This document shows positions 9,678-19,914 of a stretch of 64,000 bases of DNA, piece after piece. The stretch is taken from positions 1,402,501 to 1,466,500 of the forward strand of contig JBBBDQ010001454.1 in NCBI GenBank assembly GCA_037127315.1. Reading direction: 5' to 3'. Numbering within the stretch: position 1 is the stretch's first letter; each line of letters opens with the position of its first letter. The translations under genes were made by a program, and so were the position numbers. The notes under the pieces were generated by a model. The model was given only the letters and a program-made list of their open reading frames with translations. It had not been told where the DNA came from and ran no database searches. The stretch is from Ascarosepion bandense. Taxonomy: Eukaryota; Mollusca; Cephalopoda; Sepiida; Sepiidae.

Positions 9678-10631
9678 TTGCCCCTTACACCAAAAAATAA
9701 TTATATCCCAATTTATGTGGATAGACAGTCTAACCACCCGATACACATATTAAATGGTATTCCCAAAAGCATAGCGTATAGGCTATCCTCTAATTCATTT
9801 AACATTCAGACATTTGATAGACATAAAAAATATACCAAACTGCTATACTTAAAAGTGGTTATAAAGACAATATTCTGTTTATTAAACCTAACACTGCTAA
9901 ATATAAGAACAGAAGTAGGAGGATAACGTGGTTCAACCCTTCTTTTAACAAGGAGGTAAGAACTAAAATTGGTAAAATTTTCTTCTCCTTAATTGATAAA
10001 AATTTTAGTAAAAACAGCTGCCTTAATAAGATCTTTAATAGAAAGACTATTAAATTAAGTTATTCCTGCTTACCTAACATTGGTAAGATAATAAGCGGCA
10101 TTAATAAAAGTAAATTGAGAAAACCTAAAAATACTAGTACTAAAAACAAGTGTAATTGTAGATTGAAAACTGATTGTCCCATTAATGGTAATTGCCAGCA
10201 GTCTTGTGTAGTGTATGGTGTTAAAGTCTATACTGATGAACATGACCCGCAAACTAAAACTTATATTGGGGCTACACATGACTCATTTAAACTTAGGCTT
10301 TATAACCATAAAAGTTCTTTTAGGTACGAAAAATATAGCCACAGTACTGCGTTAGCATCCCATGTATGGAAAGTTAAAAATATCATTAAAAAAGATCGTA
10401 TTGTATTTTTTACGAAAATCTGTCTGATATTAGGTAATATCACGTTTAAATCTGGTCATAGCACATTACATTGCATTTGAATATATGGTTCTGTTATATG
10501 GAAAGATATTAAAGAAATGTTCAAACTACAAAGTAGGAAGTAAGTTGTTCGAACCCGCGCGGAACTTGCTAAATTCTAAAACTGAAATTCTGAATAAATG
10601 TAAACACGTAAAAAATTGCTTACTCAAATAG
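9678..10631 (+). pseudogene. Penelope-like element: RT end plus GIY-YIG endonuclease
   Basis: Penelope elements encode one protein with an RT and a C-terminal GIY-YIG nuclease. The first frame (9678-9853) reads YIPIYVDRQSNHP..IAYRLSSNSFN, the end of the RT. After a frameshift near 9855 it continues SGYKDNILFIKP, RRITWFNPSFN, IGKIFFSLIDKNFSKN, KLSYSCLPNIGKII, the Cys cluster CNCRLKTDCPINGNC, TYIGATHDSFKLRLYNHKSSF (YIG strand and catalytic Arg) and TALASHVWKVKN. A 98-bp foreign segment interrupts it at 10396-10493. Beyond it VIWKDIKEM and NLLNSKTEILNKCKHVKNCL lead to a stop at 10629-10631. It is 5'-truncated next to microsatellites, and its own hammerhead lies 100 bp downstream. Confidence 0.88.
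10396..10493 (+). repeat. 98-bp insertion inside the Penelope ORF, duplicated at 8583-8680
   Basis: From TTGTATTTTTTAC to GGTTCTGTT the sequence is nearly identical to 8583-8680. It splits the GIY-YIG frame between KKDR and VIWKD, where related elements have a continuous chain. No inverted termini are visible. Confidence 0.75.
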
Positions 10632-10728
10632 TTTTTTTTGTGTTTGTTGTTGTTGTAATAAAGGTTGTTCTACCCTTCTTGATTTGGTTTCTTCTTTACT
10701 TGAGTACTATATATTTACTGTTTTAATC
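10632..10728 (+). other. 3' UTR of the Penelope element
   Basis: T-rich and GTT-rich sequence between the ORF stop and the hammerhead. No further coding signal. Confidence 0.5.
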
Positions 10729-10767
10729 TTACCCTGAAGAACCGTTGTGTGAAACCGCGGTAGGTGG
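10729..10767 (+). ncRNA. Hammerhead ribozyme, type I, of the plus-strand Penelope element
   Basis: TTACC, CTGAAGA, a 10-nt stem II region, GAAA, CCGCGG, TA, GGTGG. TTACC and GGTGG pair as stem I (with two G-U pairs) around the predicted GUA cleavage site after 10762. ACCGCGGT is a perfect palindrome and would be a dimeric stem III. Stem II (ACCGTTGTGT) is poor here, so this copy is probably weakened. It sits about 100 bp after the Penelope stop codon and 30 bp before a TA tract, the expected place for a Penelope terminal-repeat ribozyme. Confidence 0.6.
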
Positions 10768-10789
10768 TGGCTCACTTCTAGATTTCTTG

Positions 10790-10793
<4 letters not shown>

Positions 10794-10828
<35 letters not shown>

Positions 10829-11036
10829 AAAAAATTAAGGCAGACACGTTATTTCATGGTAAATCGGAATTATGGCCTATTTCAGGCGGACCATCATCAG
10901 CTTCCGTCTTTATTGTACAGAAGATTTTACACGAATCTTCTATACAATAAAGACGGAAGCTGATGATGGTTCGCCTATAATAGGCCTACACTTATGATTT
11001 ACTATGAAATAACGTGTCTGGCATAATTTTTTCTTA
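10794..11036. repeat. (TA)n tract plus foldback element with about 105-bp arms
   Basis: After TA units at 10794-10826, the arm AAGAAAAAATTA..CAGACACGTTATTTCAT..GACGGAAGCTGATGATGG is repeated inverted on the other side of a centre near 10928-10933. Arms run about 10826-10927 and 10934-11035 and are roughly 90% alike by eye. A transcript would form a long hairpin. No ORF. Confidence 0.85.
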
Positions 11037-11149
11037 TATTTGCTTTATATGTATGCATATACATATATATTTAGAGCTCTCTTAGAGAGTTATCCTACCA
11101 CTGTATGTACAGGATACTGCTTTGGATTCTTCTATATCTAAAGCGCATG

Positions 11150-11211
<62 letters not shown>

Positions 11212-11969
11212 TTTTGTCATTTGCTTGAAGCATTGTACATATAGGGTGTATCGGTAGGTATTTGAAAGCTATCACAATGCGTTTAGTATAATAAAGGAAG
11301 ATAAAGAAGATGTTGGGTATTACCTATTTATTATTTATTTATATTTCGAGATCAGAGTCTCATAAACACACACATACATGCACTAACACAATTACACGTA
11401 CACACAAGCACATATTCACAACAATTAACGATAGCAGTAGCAGCGAAAGAGGATCATTCATTTAAAGCCACGGTCCACCAGTGGACAGACGTGAAATCAA
11501 GCTCTCCTACCATTCTGAAGGTCAGATTCTGAATAATCAAATTTAGAAAAGCTAACCAGTTATTAAACCGGAGGAATGAAACCATTTTTAAATACTGTCA
11601 TAGAAATAAATCTAAATTACCTGTTAAACAGAATTTCACACCATCTCATTAAAAAATTCAGTTTATTTTGCGTTATTGCTTAATTATTTTTGCGCGTTAT
11701 GCGAATTGTGATTGAATATATATACCTGTATATTTGTACAACCAATTAATTGCATGTATGTAATTTAATGTAGGTTGTTTTGTGTGCATATTGAAGTTTA
11801 TATAATTGTGTCGATATGTAGATAATTGGACAGGACAATGTCTAATAAATACGGCGGGTGGGGTAATATTTCCCATTTTAGTGTTTCCAAGTAGGTTTTC
11901 ACGCAGTTCTAGGAACATCATCTGTTAGATAACAGCGATAACTTATTCAAGGCCCTAATATAAATATAC
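11037..11969. other. No gene seen; contains (TA)n at 11152-11206
   Basis: Apart from the TA tract, and an ACAC-rich stretch near 11365-11410, nothing recognisable. Confidence 0.6.
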
Positions 11970-12114
11970 ACCGAGCACCTATAGCTCAGATGTAGAATCG
12001 CCGACTGATATTAATTTGATTGGATTTCAGTCCTGGCTAAAAGCAATCGGATATCTAACTGTACTGATGAGCTGTGAAAACAGATCTGTATGCGGATGAA
12101 TATATATATATATA
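11970..12114 (+). mobile_element. SINE-B copy 1 with a broken hammerhead
   Basis: A tRNA-like head (GAGCACCTATAGCTCAGATGT with an A-box-like TAGCTCAGATG, then a B-box-like GGATTTCAGTCC) is followed by the hammerhead core CTGATGA at 12064-12070. Compared with the copy at 36734, 8 nt spanning the stem II loop and 3' strand are missing, so stem II cannot form. The stem III palindrome ACAGATCTGT and GUA triplet remain. A short TA tract closes the element. Confidence 0.75.
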
Positions 12115-12776
12115 CTTACATTTTTATATGAAGAAATAAATATTTATAATTTATATAAACTATTTTCATTTTAATATTCTGGATGGCATTTTCTTTCATG
12201 CTCTTAAGAGTTTCTATAAAGATGTTCGAAAATAATTGTTCAAAAAATTATTTTCGAATTATTTTCATTCAAACAATTTACAAATCGAATATATATTGTT
12301 CTCAAACAGTTATTTCCGAAAAATCTTTACAATTTTAAGAATCTGTATTCGAGATCCTAATTTTTAATTTGTTTGAAACACTTGCGCGAGGCACCGTAGG
12401 GAAATGTGCATCTATTTCAGTCACGAGACTTGGCTCAGCTTAATTATAGCTTGCAACCGCAATAGATCACTTTTATCACGATCCTCGAGCGAAATACCCA
12501 TTTCCCCATAAGCTTATAATCGAAATATCCAACGTCTCGGTTTTACTCAATCGATACCCAGGCGCAGCATTTTACAAGCTAGACGAGAGAATCGACTCTG
12601 TGTACATACGAAAAATTTGAAAAGTTATTATCTTAATAAAAAAAAGATACCTCAACAATTTTTGCTATCCAAAGCCAATTCAGTGTGATTTTACAACTGC
12701 TTTCTTCTTCGTATAATTAATCAAGTAAGGTAACGTCTTAAAATAAGTAACCGACTGTATTAAAATATATTCTTAA
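12115..12776. other. No gene seen
   Basis: AT-rich DNA with a small hairpin-like AATTATTTTCGAA palindromic patch near 12230-12260. Nothing else recognised. Confidence 0.5.
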
Positions 12777-13046
12777 CTCTATTTTCCTTTCTTTATGCAT
12801 TTCATTTGGCTTCCTATTCTAGATTAGTTTTATCAAAAACAAAATTGTCTTTTACACAATTTACAGCACAAATGAACTAGAATAGAGAATATTTGTTACT
12901 GAATTTGAGCAAATGGCAAGAATATCATCAGACAAATAGGTTTTGGCATTGATAGGAAACACTTCAGCCACCAGATGTTATTGTACCTAGTCAGGTACGT
13001 GCCATACATGATGGATTGGGCGTTCATGGCGTTCATGGATCTTTCG
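12777..13046 (+). repeat. Source copy of a local duplication (copied to 14067-14330)
   Basis: From CTCTATTTTCCTTTCTTTATG to GGATCTTTCGA this block reappears at 14067-14330 with only a handful of mismatches and loss of one 10-bp GCGTTCATGG repeat. It includes the first 40 bases of the adjoining SINE-A tail. Confidence 0.85.
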
Positions 13047-13293
13047 AGGCATGACTGACTAGAGAGAAGATTTTCCTGCAGTAGGTTGCCATTTCATTCT
13101 GCGGTAGAATGGTTGCCAGCCATAGCTACAGAACAAAACGTATCTTGCTATTCAACTCATAGATGGAGGGAGAAGAGATGGATTGATACCTTTCCCATGG
13201 GTATTTGCGAGTAAGTGAATGCGACGAATTCAAATGGAATTCGAACTCGGCTCTCCTCATTCCGAGCTGATACCCATTGCGCAACAACGTACA
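13008..13293 (-). mobile_element. SINE-A copy 1
   Basis: Family of tRNA-headed SINEs seen nine or more times in this window. On the minus strand the head is at the 13293 side (GTTGCGCAATGGGTATCAG...CGAACTCGGAATGAG then AGCCGAGTTCGAATTCC, a B-box match). The body contains GGTTAAAT-like, TGGCTGGCAACCA and TACTG(C/A)(A/G)GG blocks, and the tail ends ATCATGTATGGCA. Pol III transcribed and mobilised in trans by a LINE, by analogy with tRNA SINEs described in octopus. Confidence 0.85.
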
Positions 13294-13446
13294 TTTTTAA
13301 TACTACTAGCGCTGTTTTATTTGCATTATTTACATGTAGACTGTTTTCCCCATCTTTGTTGTTATCAAAATATTTCGGCCATCACGTATCACAGCCTTCT
13401 TCAAATAAACCGAGTAAGTTTTAAGAAATTTCGAACATTATTTAAG

Positions 13447-13735
13447 CGCCATACGTGATACACGCTTGGGTGATCATGTTTCTGTCAATTAATAACTGAC
13501 TAGATAGAAAATTTTCTCGCAGTAGGTTGCCATTTCTTTCTGCAGTAGACTAGTTGCCAAACAAGATTATAGTACACAGTATCTTTGCTATTCAGCCCAT
13601 AGTTAGAGAGAAAAGAAATTGATTAATACTTTTCTCATAGTATTTGTGTGAATGTAACGAATGTAAATAGAATTCGAACTCGGGTCTCCAATTTCTCATT
13701 CCGAGCCGATATTCTTTGCCCAACAAGGCACACCC
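13447..13735 (-). mobile_element. SINE-A copy 2
   Basis: Same order of blocks as copy 1, diverged. Head near 13735 (TTGTTGGGCAAAGAATATCGG, B-box-like GAGTTCGAATTC) and tail at 13447 (GTGTATCACGTATGGCG). It lies about 150 bp beyond copy 1 in the same direction. Confidence 0.85.
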
Positions 13736-14010
13736 AAGACTACAATGCGATAATTCGTGGAATATTTCTTTTCAATTGACTTAATATGCTTGTTGATATT
13801 CTCCACATGTCTATCGTGACATTTACCTTATTTTATACTTTGAATGAACCCAACGTCTACCACAACTGATATACAATACAGCAGAATGAGGAAATATCCG
13901 GACTTTGTAGATCACGGCGAATAAAAACTCGGCAAACATTGAAGTTCGTGACCGAAAAAAAAAAAGAAGGGAGTGCGAAAAGGACTGTTTTTCCTTTGAT
14001 ACTGCTATCA

Positions 14011-14386
14011 TTTTAACTACCTTTACTCCTCGGTTTATTGTTTTAGAAAGTGATGATGAGAACTATTTCTCTATTTTCCTTTCTTTATGCATTTCATTTG
14101 GCTTCTTATTCTAGATTGGTTTTATCAAAAACAAAATTGTCTTTTACACAATTTACAGCACAAATGAACTAGAATAGAGAATATTTGTTACTGAATTTGT
14201 GCAAATGGAAAGAATATCATCAGATAAATAGGTTTTGGCATTGATAGGAAACACTTCAGCCACCAGATTTTATTGTACCTAGTCAGGTACGTGCCATACA
14301 TGATGGATTGGGCATTCATGGATCTTTCGATTTTAACTACCTTTACTCCTCGGTTTATTGTTTTAGAAAGTGATGATGAGAACTAT
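14011..14386 (+). repeat. 264-bp templated insertion flanked by identical 56-bp direct repeats
   Basis: A 56-bp block beginning TTTTAACTACCTTTACTCC is present at 14011-14066 and again, with no mismatch, at 14331-14386. Between them, 14067-14330 is a near-identical copy of 12777-13046. The layout is flank, insert, same flank. The flanks are far longer than a transposon target-site duplication. Confidence 0.9.
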
Positions 14387-15607
14387 AATACAGCTTAAAC
14401 ATAAGAGGGGATTGAATTTATACGTTCTTTTCTCTTTGAGTATTTATAACAAAAACATTAAGCATTACTTATTTATTAGATTGTTTGTTCACAAGAATAA
14501 TTTTAGATTTACAACATTCTAAAATCTAAAACAATTAAAATTTATACAATGCAAAATTTATCCTTTACTAATTTATAAGGAAATAAATATGCAAACAATT
14601 TTTTATTCATATATTTATAAACATTTACTAAGTTATTAAAATATGCGAACTAACTATAAATAAATCATTATTATTTACCATTTTATAAAGTTTGAATAAA
14701 TTGGCAATTAGCTGATGTTTTGCCAACCATTCCAATAAACAATTTTATAAATAAAAGTGTTTATTGTTTTTGTTGTCAATTTTCAAGAACAAAGAAAATG
14801 AATAAATTACTTTATTACGTTTAAGTTTTATTACAATTTTAAGCATCGCTTTTTTTTAGAAGAAGTAAAAACAAAACAACATTGGATCGAAGATAGTTAA
14901 AATAATAACGATTTCATTGGAAAAACAAAGTGTATCTTGAAACTTGGTTCTTCTTTATTTCTTTTGTCAACTCGAAAGTCTAAGTTTTCCCAAATCTCTC
15001 TCTCTATCTTATCTCAACTTCGTCTTACCTCCATTTGTTGTTTCGTCACTTCCATGTTTTTTTTTTCTTATTAGCAGAAAGCTCGCCATCACACTTAAAA
15101 TGTAAATAAGAGAATTGCAATTCGTAGATAATATAAAACATTCATTCTGAGAACATTCATATTTATATCTAATTCTTCCACTTAAAATCGCACAGCAACT
15201 TCTTATACTATTCCTAATTTTGTATTAATATTTCTGTTACGCCTAAATATATTCTGTAAGAATTGAAATTCCTGACAATATAATTGAAAACCATCGAAAA
15301 CTTTTATATTGCATTGTTAAGTGTTACTCTTCTTATATATTTTCTATTTAACAATTTTATTATAACGTCTGAATAGCATTTAAAAAAATCACACTTCTTC
15401 CCTCGTTAGCTCCATTAGATGGTAATAAATGTTTTCTGCTCAAACAATTTATAAATAATTACGTTTAGTCTATCTCAGTCATGAACATATATGCTTAATC
15501 TACTTGATAGAACCGCAGGCACGTGAGTGTAATGTTTTCAAATCTATTCATCTAGATAATTCCAAGCTCTTCGATTCGGTCATAATTTACATATATTTTT
15601 CCGTGCA
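14387..15607. other. No gene seen
   Basis: Long AT-rich intergenic stretch with frequent TTTATAA and AAACAATTT patches. A CTCTCTCTCTATCTTATCTC patch is near 14996. No coding or repeat-family match recognised. Confidence 0.6.

Positions 15608-15667
<60 letters not shown>
15608..15667. repeat. (TATC)n microsatellite
   Basis: About fifteen tetranucleotide units; the SIYLSIYL-type frames here are artefacts. Confidence 0.95.
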
Positions 15668-15669
<2 letters not shown>

Positions 15670-16404
15670 CGCCTTATTCTTATCTATCTATGCAGTTAGC
15701 TATCATCAGGTTTAAGGAGTAAAGCTAACATTTTAAATCAAAGAAATGAACTTAATGTTCACTATAAACAGTTCATTGTTTACTTTAAAATATGGCTTGT
15801 AATATTAAGAATATATGTATACTATTTTCGCTGGTGTCAATTGTTATTTACCTTTATTTGATGGGTATTTTTATCTAACATGGTTTGTCAAATCAATATT
15901 TGCTAGGCATTTAATTTGGCTTATATTATTATATTAATATTTGCTGGGTATTTAATCTAACATAGACCGCCAAATTATAAATTAAGTATGGTTAATACTT
16001 AATAAGTTTTTATTATAGCACCGCTCTTTGATTTAATATTTAATAATTTTGATTCTTGAGTCATTAATTTGCCATGAGTTCTGAATTTCGTATTAGTGCC
16101 TGATTTTAACTTGTATATATTTTTTATACTTGTGTTTAAATTTAACTATATATACTTGGGTGCATGGGTTTGTCTACGTATCAATGTACTTATGTAGGTG
16201 TGCATGTATGTTTATGTACTAATAAGCGTATGGATATTTTGTTTCACATGCTCATGTGTATGTGTGTGTATGTATACGCATGTATGTGTATGTATGTATG
16301 AATATATATATATTCGTATGTGTGTTTAAATATATTTCTTCATATTTTTATGCGTATGTGTATTTGTGTGTACATCTCTTCGCATGTCCATGCATGTGTG
16401 TGTA

Positions 16405-16451
<47 letters not shown>

Positions 16452-16495
16452 TATAAATTATATTTTAGAACATGTGCATAACTTCTCTATATATA
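15668..16495. other. AT-rich DNA with TATG-rich patch and (CTAT)n tract
   Basis: Repeated ATTTGCTGGGTATTTAAT-like phrases at 15870-15960, a TATG/TGTG-rich patch at 16190-16400 and (CTAT)n at 16407-16451. The last tract lies 45 bp from the hammerhead at 16496. No gene. Confidence 0.7.
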
Positions 16496-16552
16496 ATCGC
16501 TACGAAGGCGCGTCCGTTTCTGCATCGGAGTACGGATGCTTCATCAGGCGAT
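16496..16552 (-). ncRNA. Hammerhead ribozyme, type I, of the minus-strand Penelope element
   Basis: On the minus strand: ATCGC, CTGATGA, A-GCATC, 8-nt loop, GATGC-A, GAAA, CGGA, CGCGCC, TTCG, TA, GCGAT. Stem I (ATCGC/GCGAT) is perfect and abuts the core. Stem II is 5 bp (GCATC/GATGC) above an A-A mismatch. Stem III is ACGGA/TTCGT with one G-U pair and its own hairpin loop, so this copy could cleave as a monomer. The cleavage triplet is GUA, between 16501 and 16500. It lies 1.1 kb downstream, in the same sense, of the Penelope ORF ending at 17619. Confidence 0.85.
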
Positions 16553-17029
16553 GTGGTACTGGGAATCCTTTTCATTTTTATTTATTTCGTTTTGTTAGGG
16601 GTATTGGCTGTGGAGTTTTGATATTGCGATATTTCGTTGACAGTTGGAATTTTTTGTGGAGAGTGTTAGTGTTTGTGGATGTTAGCAAGATAATATAGTC
16701 AGTCTGTGACTGTTGGAATTTATTAGTTAGTGCGGATATTTTTTTGTTAATTTTTATTTTTGCAGAGTCTTTACAATCGGTGTAAGTTTGCATGTTTAAT
16801 CTTAATATTGAGTTTAGAGAATGTGTTTTTTGTCTTACATTTTTAATTTTTGATTTTTTATATCATTCTTTGGGAATCGCTTTCTCTATTCAAGTTTTAA
16901 TTTTAAATCTTTGATTTTTAATTCAATCATTTTTTGGAAATCATTTTCACTATTAAATTTGTAAGTTTTAATTTTCTATTCTCATATAAATTTCTATTCT
17001 CATATCTAGTCTATATATGATTCGATTTA
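16553..17029 (-). other. Probable Penelope 3' UTR, AT-rich
   Basis: Lies between the minus-strand Penelope ORF and its hammerhead. Short frames on both strands look random. Confidence 0.45.
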
Positions 17030-17520
17030 TTAGGTTATGGTTATTAACCTTATTGTAATTATATTTATGGTTATAAATCTTACTCTAATTATGGTTATGG
17101 TTATTAACCTCGCTCTAATTATGGTTATGGTTATTGGTCTTAATCTAATTATGGTTATTGACCTTCTTAATTATGGTCTTTAAACTTACTTTATAATTAA
17201 TATTGATCAACATCAATTGTGGTTATTAACCTTACTTTATTAGTTAAAACTAATAATGGTTCTACACCTTATTTTAATACTTAACTTCTATTTTCATATC
17301 TATTCAATATATAATTCATCTTATTTTGGTTATGGTTATGGTTATTAACCTTAATTGATCCTATTCTAATATTGATTATTAACCTTACTCTAATTATGGT
17401 TATTAACTTTACTAATTTTAGCTATTAACCTTACTTTCTAATTAATCTTAATTAATACCGATTATGGTTACCAACCTTACTCTTTTAGTCAATAATAATT
17501 ATGGTTATACACCGTATTTG
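17030..17520. repeat. Degenerate minisatellite, GGTTATTAACC-type units
   Basis: Phrases ATTATGGTTATGG, TTATTAACCTTACT and CTAATTATGG recur about every 30-60 bp, with the partial palindrome GGTTATTAACC in many units. It fills the 3' UTR of the adjacent Penelope element. Confidence 0.75.
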
Positions 17521-17618
17521 TAGTTAATATTAAACCTAGTAAAAATTGTTTTATATATACACATATGTATATATACACCTATATGTATGGGTCCTATTCT
17601 TGGCTCTTGTAGTGTTTT

Positions 17619-18344
17619 TTAGCATGATTGTAATGTTAGCTCTCTGATGTGCTTGCAGTTTACTGTGATTTCATGCCTCTGGTTTAAAAGCTTGTTACTG
17701 TTCATATATTTAAGTATTTCAATTTTTTCTTGAAGACAGAGGAAACATGGTTCCTTTATAGATTTAGGTGTTCTTGCTTGTTTAAGGATTTTCCATTTAA
17801 CTCTAGGTGTTTTATTTTCGTTTTTTAACTTCCAAAAATATTTGGAGAGAGATGTCATGTTTTGTTTTTCTTTGTTATTGAAAGATGACAGGTGATTATA
17901 AAATCGCTTTTTAAATACGTTCATGGTATTTCCGATATACATTTTTTCATCCTTAGTATTCTCCATGGATGAGATCGAACACATATATATCAGGGATTTC
18001 GTTTGACATTTGTTGTTCATGGGGCATTGGATAGGGTTTCTACAGTTACAGGGGTTGTAATTATAGGTCGGATTGGTATTAGTGTTGGAGTTATTTTTGT
18101 TGTGCGTTTTTAAGATTTTGTTGTTATGTACTTTAATTATTTTCTCTAGATTATTGGAGCAGCTATAGCTTAGTTTAATTGTATTTTTATTGAATATTTT
18201 ATTTAGAGGGTTATTTTTGGGGAAATGCTTATCTATTAGTTGAAGAAATTTATGTCCCAGGTTGAAGTTAATTGATTGATTAAAAGGAGGGTATGATTTT
18301 TCGGTTCCTATTTTTGCTCTTTGAACTTCTGAAGTTTTCCACAA
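17619..18344 (-). pseudogene. Penelope-like element, GIY-YIG half, open reading frame
   Basis: A 241-residue uninterrupted frame ends at 17619. It contains PPFNQSINFNLGHKFLQLID (residues 20-39), KLSYSCSNNLEKII (58-71), the Cys cluster CNCRNPIQCPMNNKC (98-112), MYIGNTMNVFKKRFYNHLSSF with the YIG strand and catalytic Arg (135-155), TSLSKYFWKLKN (163-174), VKWKILKQA, CFLCLQEKIEI (197-207) and LLNQRHEITVNCKHIREL (217-234). This is the full C-terminal half of a Penelope-type protein. The RT is missing: the element is cut at about 18345, where it abuts an inverted 5' module. The methionine at 18344 is probably internal, not a true start. Confidence 0.9.
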
Positions 18345-18354
18345 AATCGATTTT

Positions 18355-18649
18355 TGATGATTGATACTATTGCCGTTGCCTAGCGGAGTTTTATGTCAAC
18401 ACAAAATAAAATCGTCGGTGATGGTGGATATTATTGTATTACCGTCTAAATAACCTCTCTGAAGATGGCACATGTGAGCCGAAAGCTTAGAAGCAAATTA
18501 ATCAAAAATTATCCAAATGTTGGAGAATTTTTGTTTTCATTTTCAACTGAAATTAAAGCCAAAATACGACGTTTAGAACGGCTCACGATTAAACATAATA
18601 GACATTCATTTTCTCTTGTATTTAACAGTATATGTTTAGAATCTATCTA

Positions 18650-18720
<71 letters not shown>
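18355..18720 (+). mobile_element. Penelope-type 5' module, copy with microsatellite tail
   Basis: ATTGCCGTTGCCTAGCGGAG, the hammerhead-like CTGAAGA...GAGCCGAAAGC (18457-18491) and a readable frame MAHVSRKLRSKLIKNYPNVGEF...NSICLE (18465-18642). It is head-to-head with the minus-strand Penelope element to its left. It ends in CTAT, (CT)n and (TA)n tracts at 18642-18719. Confidence 0.75.
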
Positions 18721-18722
<2 letters not shown>

Positions 18723-19054
18723 GAAACTTGTTTGTGTAGGCATAGTTTTTTTTTAAACAGGATAATTAACATTAAGCGGCCTGAACATTAAAATGTTTTT
18801 AATAAAGTACATGGTCCTTTCGTCATTAGGTTGTTAAAAAAATAATGGCTGATTTCAGAAACAATTTTATTCTTGAAAAAAAAAAAAGAACTGTAGACCT
18901 GCTGAATGACTCCAAATACGAACCTTGGGCATCTATGCAACACTGCTATTAATCAACAAGATTATTTATTCATCGTTGATAAAAAAAAGTTATTGGCTGC
19001 GATGCAACTAAATTTCTGATTCCAACTTTGGTTTAGACCTAAAAGTTTTGCCTT
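18721..19054. other. No gene seen
   Basis: Intergenic DNA with A-tracts near 18878. No repeat family recognised. Confidence 0.4.
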
Positions 19055-19865
19055 CGGACCTGAAGCAGACTACAACCACATTTAATTTTGCTGTTTTTCA
19101 TTTTTTTATTTTACTTTTTTCAGCGCAGTCCTATCGATTGCCCTCTTAGCTTTACGACTGACAAAAATAATTTGAAAAATTTCAATATTTAAACATTTTC
19201 TGGTGGTGGGGGGGATCAGTTTCCCATGCAACGTTATTGTAAATCGAGCCTCCATTTTGAAACCAGTCGCCGGTACGCCATTACCGCCACATGTAAATTT
19301 GTTCATTATCAAATTTTTTGGACTTTTTTCAGTGCAATATTATCTTTTACACCTTAAACTTTACGAATGACAAAAACAAAATTGCAAAAATTTCAATATT
19401 TAAGACAATTTTAGTGGGGGTGACCAGTTTCTCATACAACCTTATAGTAGTTGAAAATAGAGGATCGATTAACGCTGTATGAGAAACTGACCCCACCATC
19501 AAATTTGTTTAAATATGTGAATTTTTCAAAATTCTTTTTGATAATCGGAAAGTTTTAGTGAAAATTGATAGACCTGCGCTGAAAAAAGTAAAACGAAAAA
19601 AAAAAGAAAAACAACGAAATTAACACAAACAAAGCGACCCCAACGCGAGTGGTTTGAAAATGGAGGATCGATTTTTACTTTAACGTTGTATGAGAAATTG
19701 ACGCCCCCACACACTAAATTTGTTTAAATATTGTAATTTTTAAAATTTTGTTTTGATAATCGGAAAATTTAAGTAACAATCGATAGGACTGCGCTGAAAA
19801 GTTAAAAAAAAAAAATAAGAAAAACAACGAAATTAAACGTGGTGGTAGTCTGCTTCTGGTCCGCC
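19055..19865. mobile_element. Nested foldback element, arms about 210-230 bp
   Basis: The outer arm (GGACCTGAAGCAGACTAC, CAGCGCAGTCCTATCGATTG, TCAATATTTAAAC, CATGCAACGTTATTGTAAA, TCCATTTTGAAACCA) at 19055-19275 recurs inverted at about 19630-19865. A second, diverged inverted pair (19320-19425 and 19480-19590) sits inside, with GTTTCTCATACAAC and GTATGAGAAACTGACC facing each other. There is no transposase. It resembles a MITE-like foldback inserted into a relative of itself. Its right edge lies about 50 bp from the mariner remnant. Confidence 0.75.
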
Positions 19866-19914
19866 GTTTTGCATTTAAAAATGTGCTTAAATGCTTAATA
19901 AATGACAATCAGTG

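Noticed and set aside
17030..17520. Telomere-like repeat array
   Set aside because: The units contain GGTTAT and TTAACC but not a regular TTAGGG-type hexamer, and the array sits inside a Penelope 3' region.
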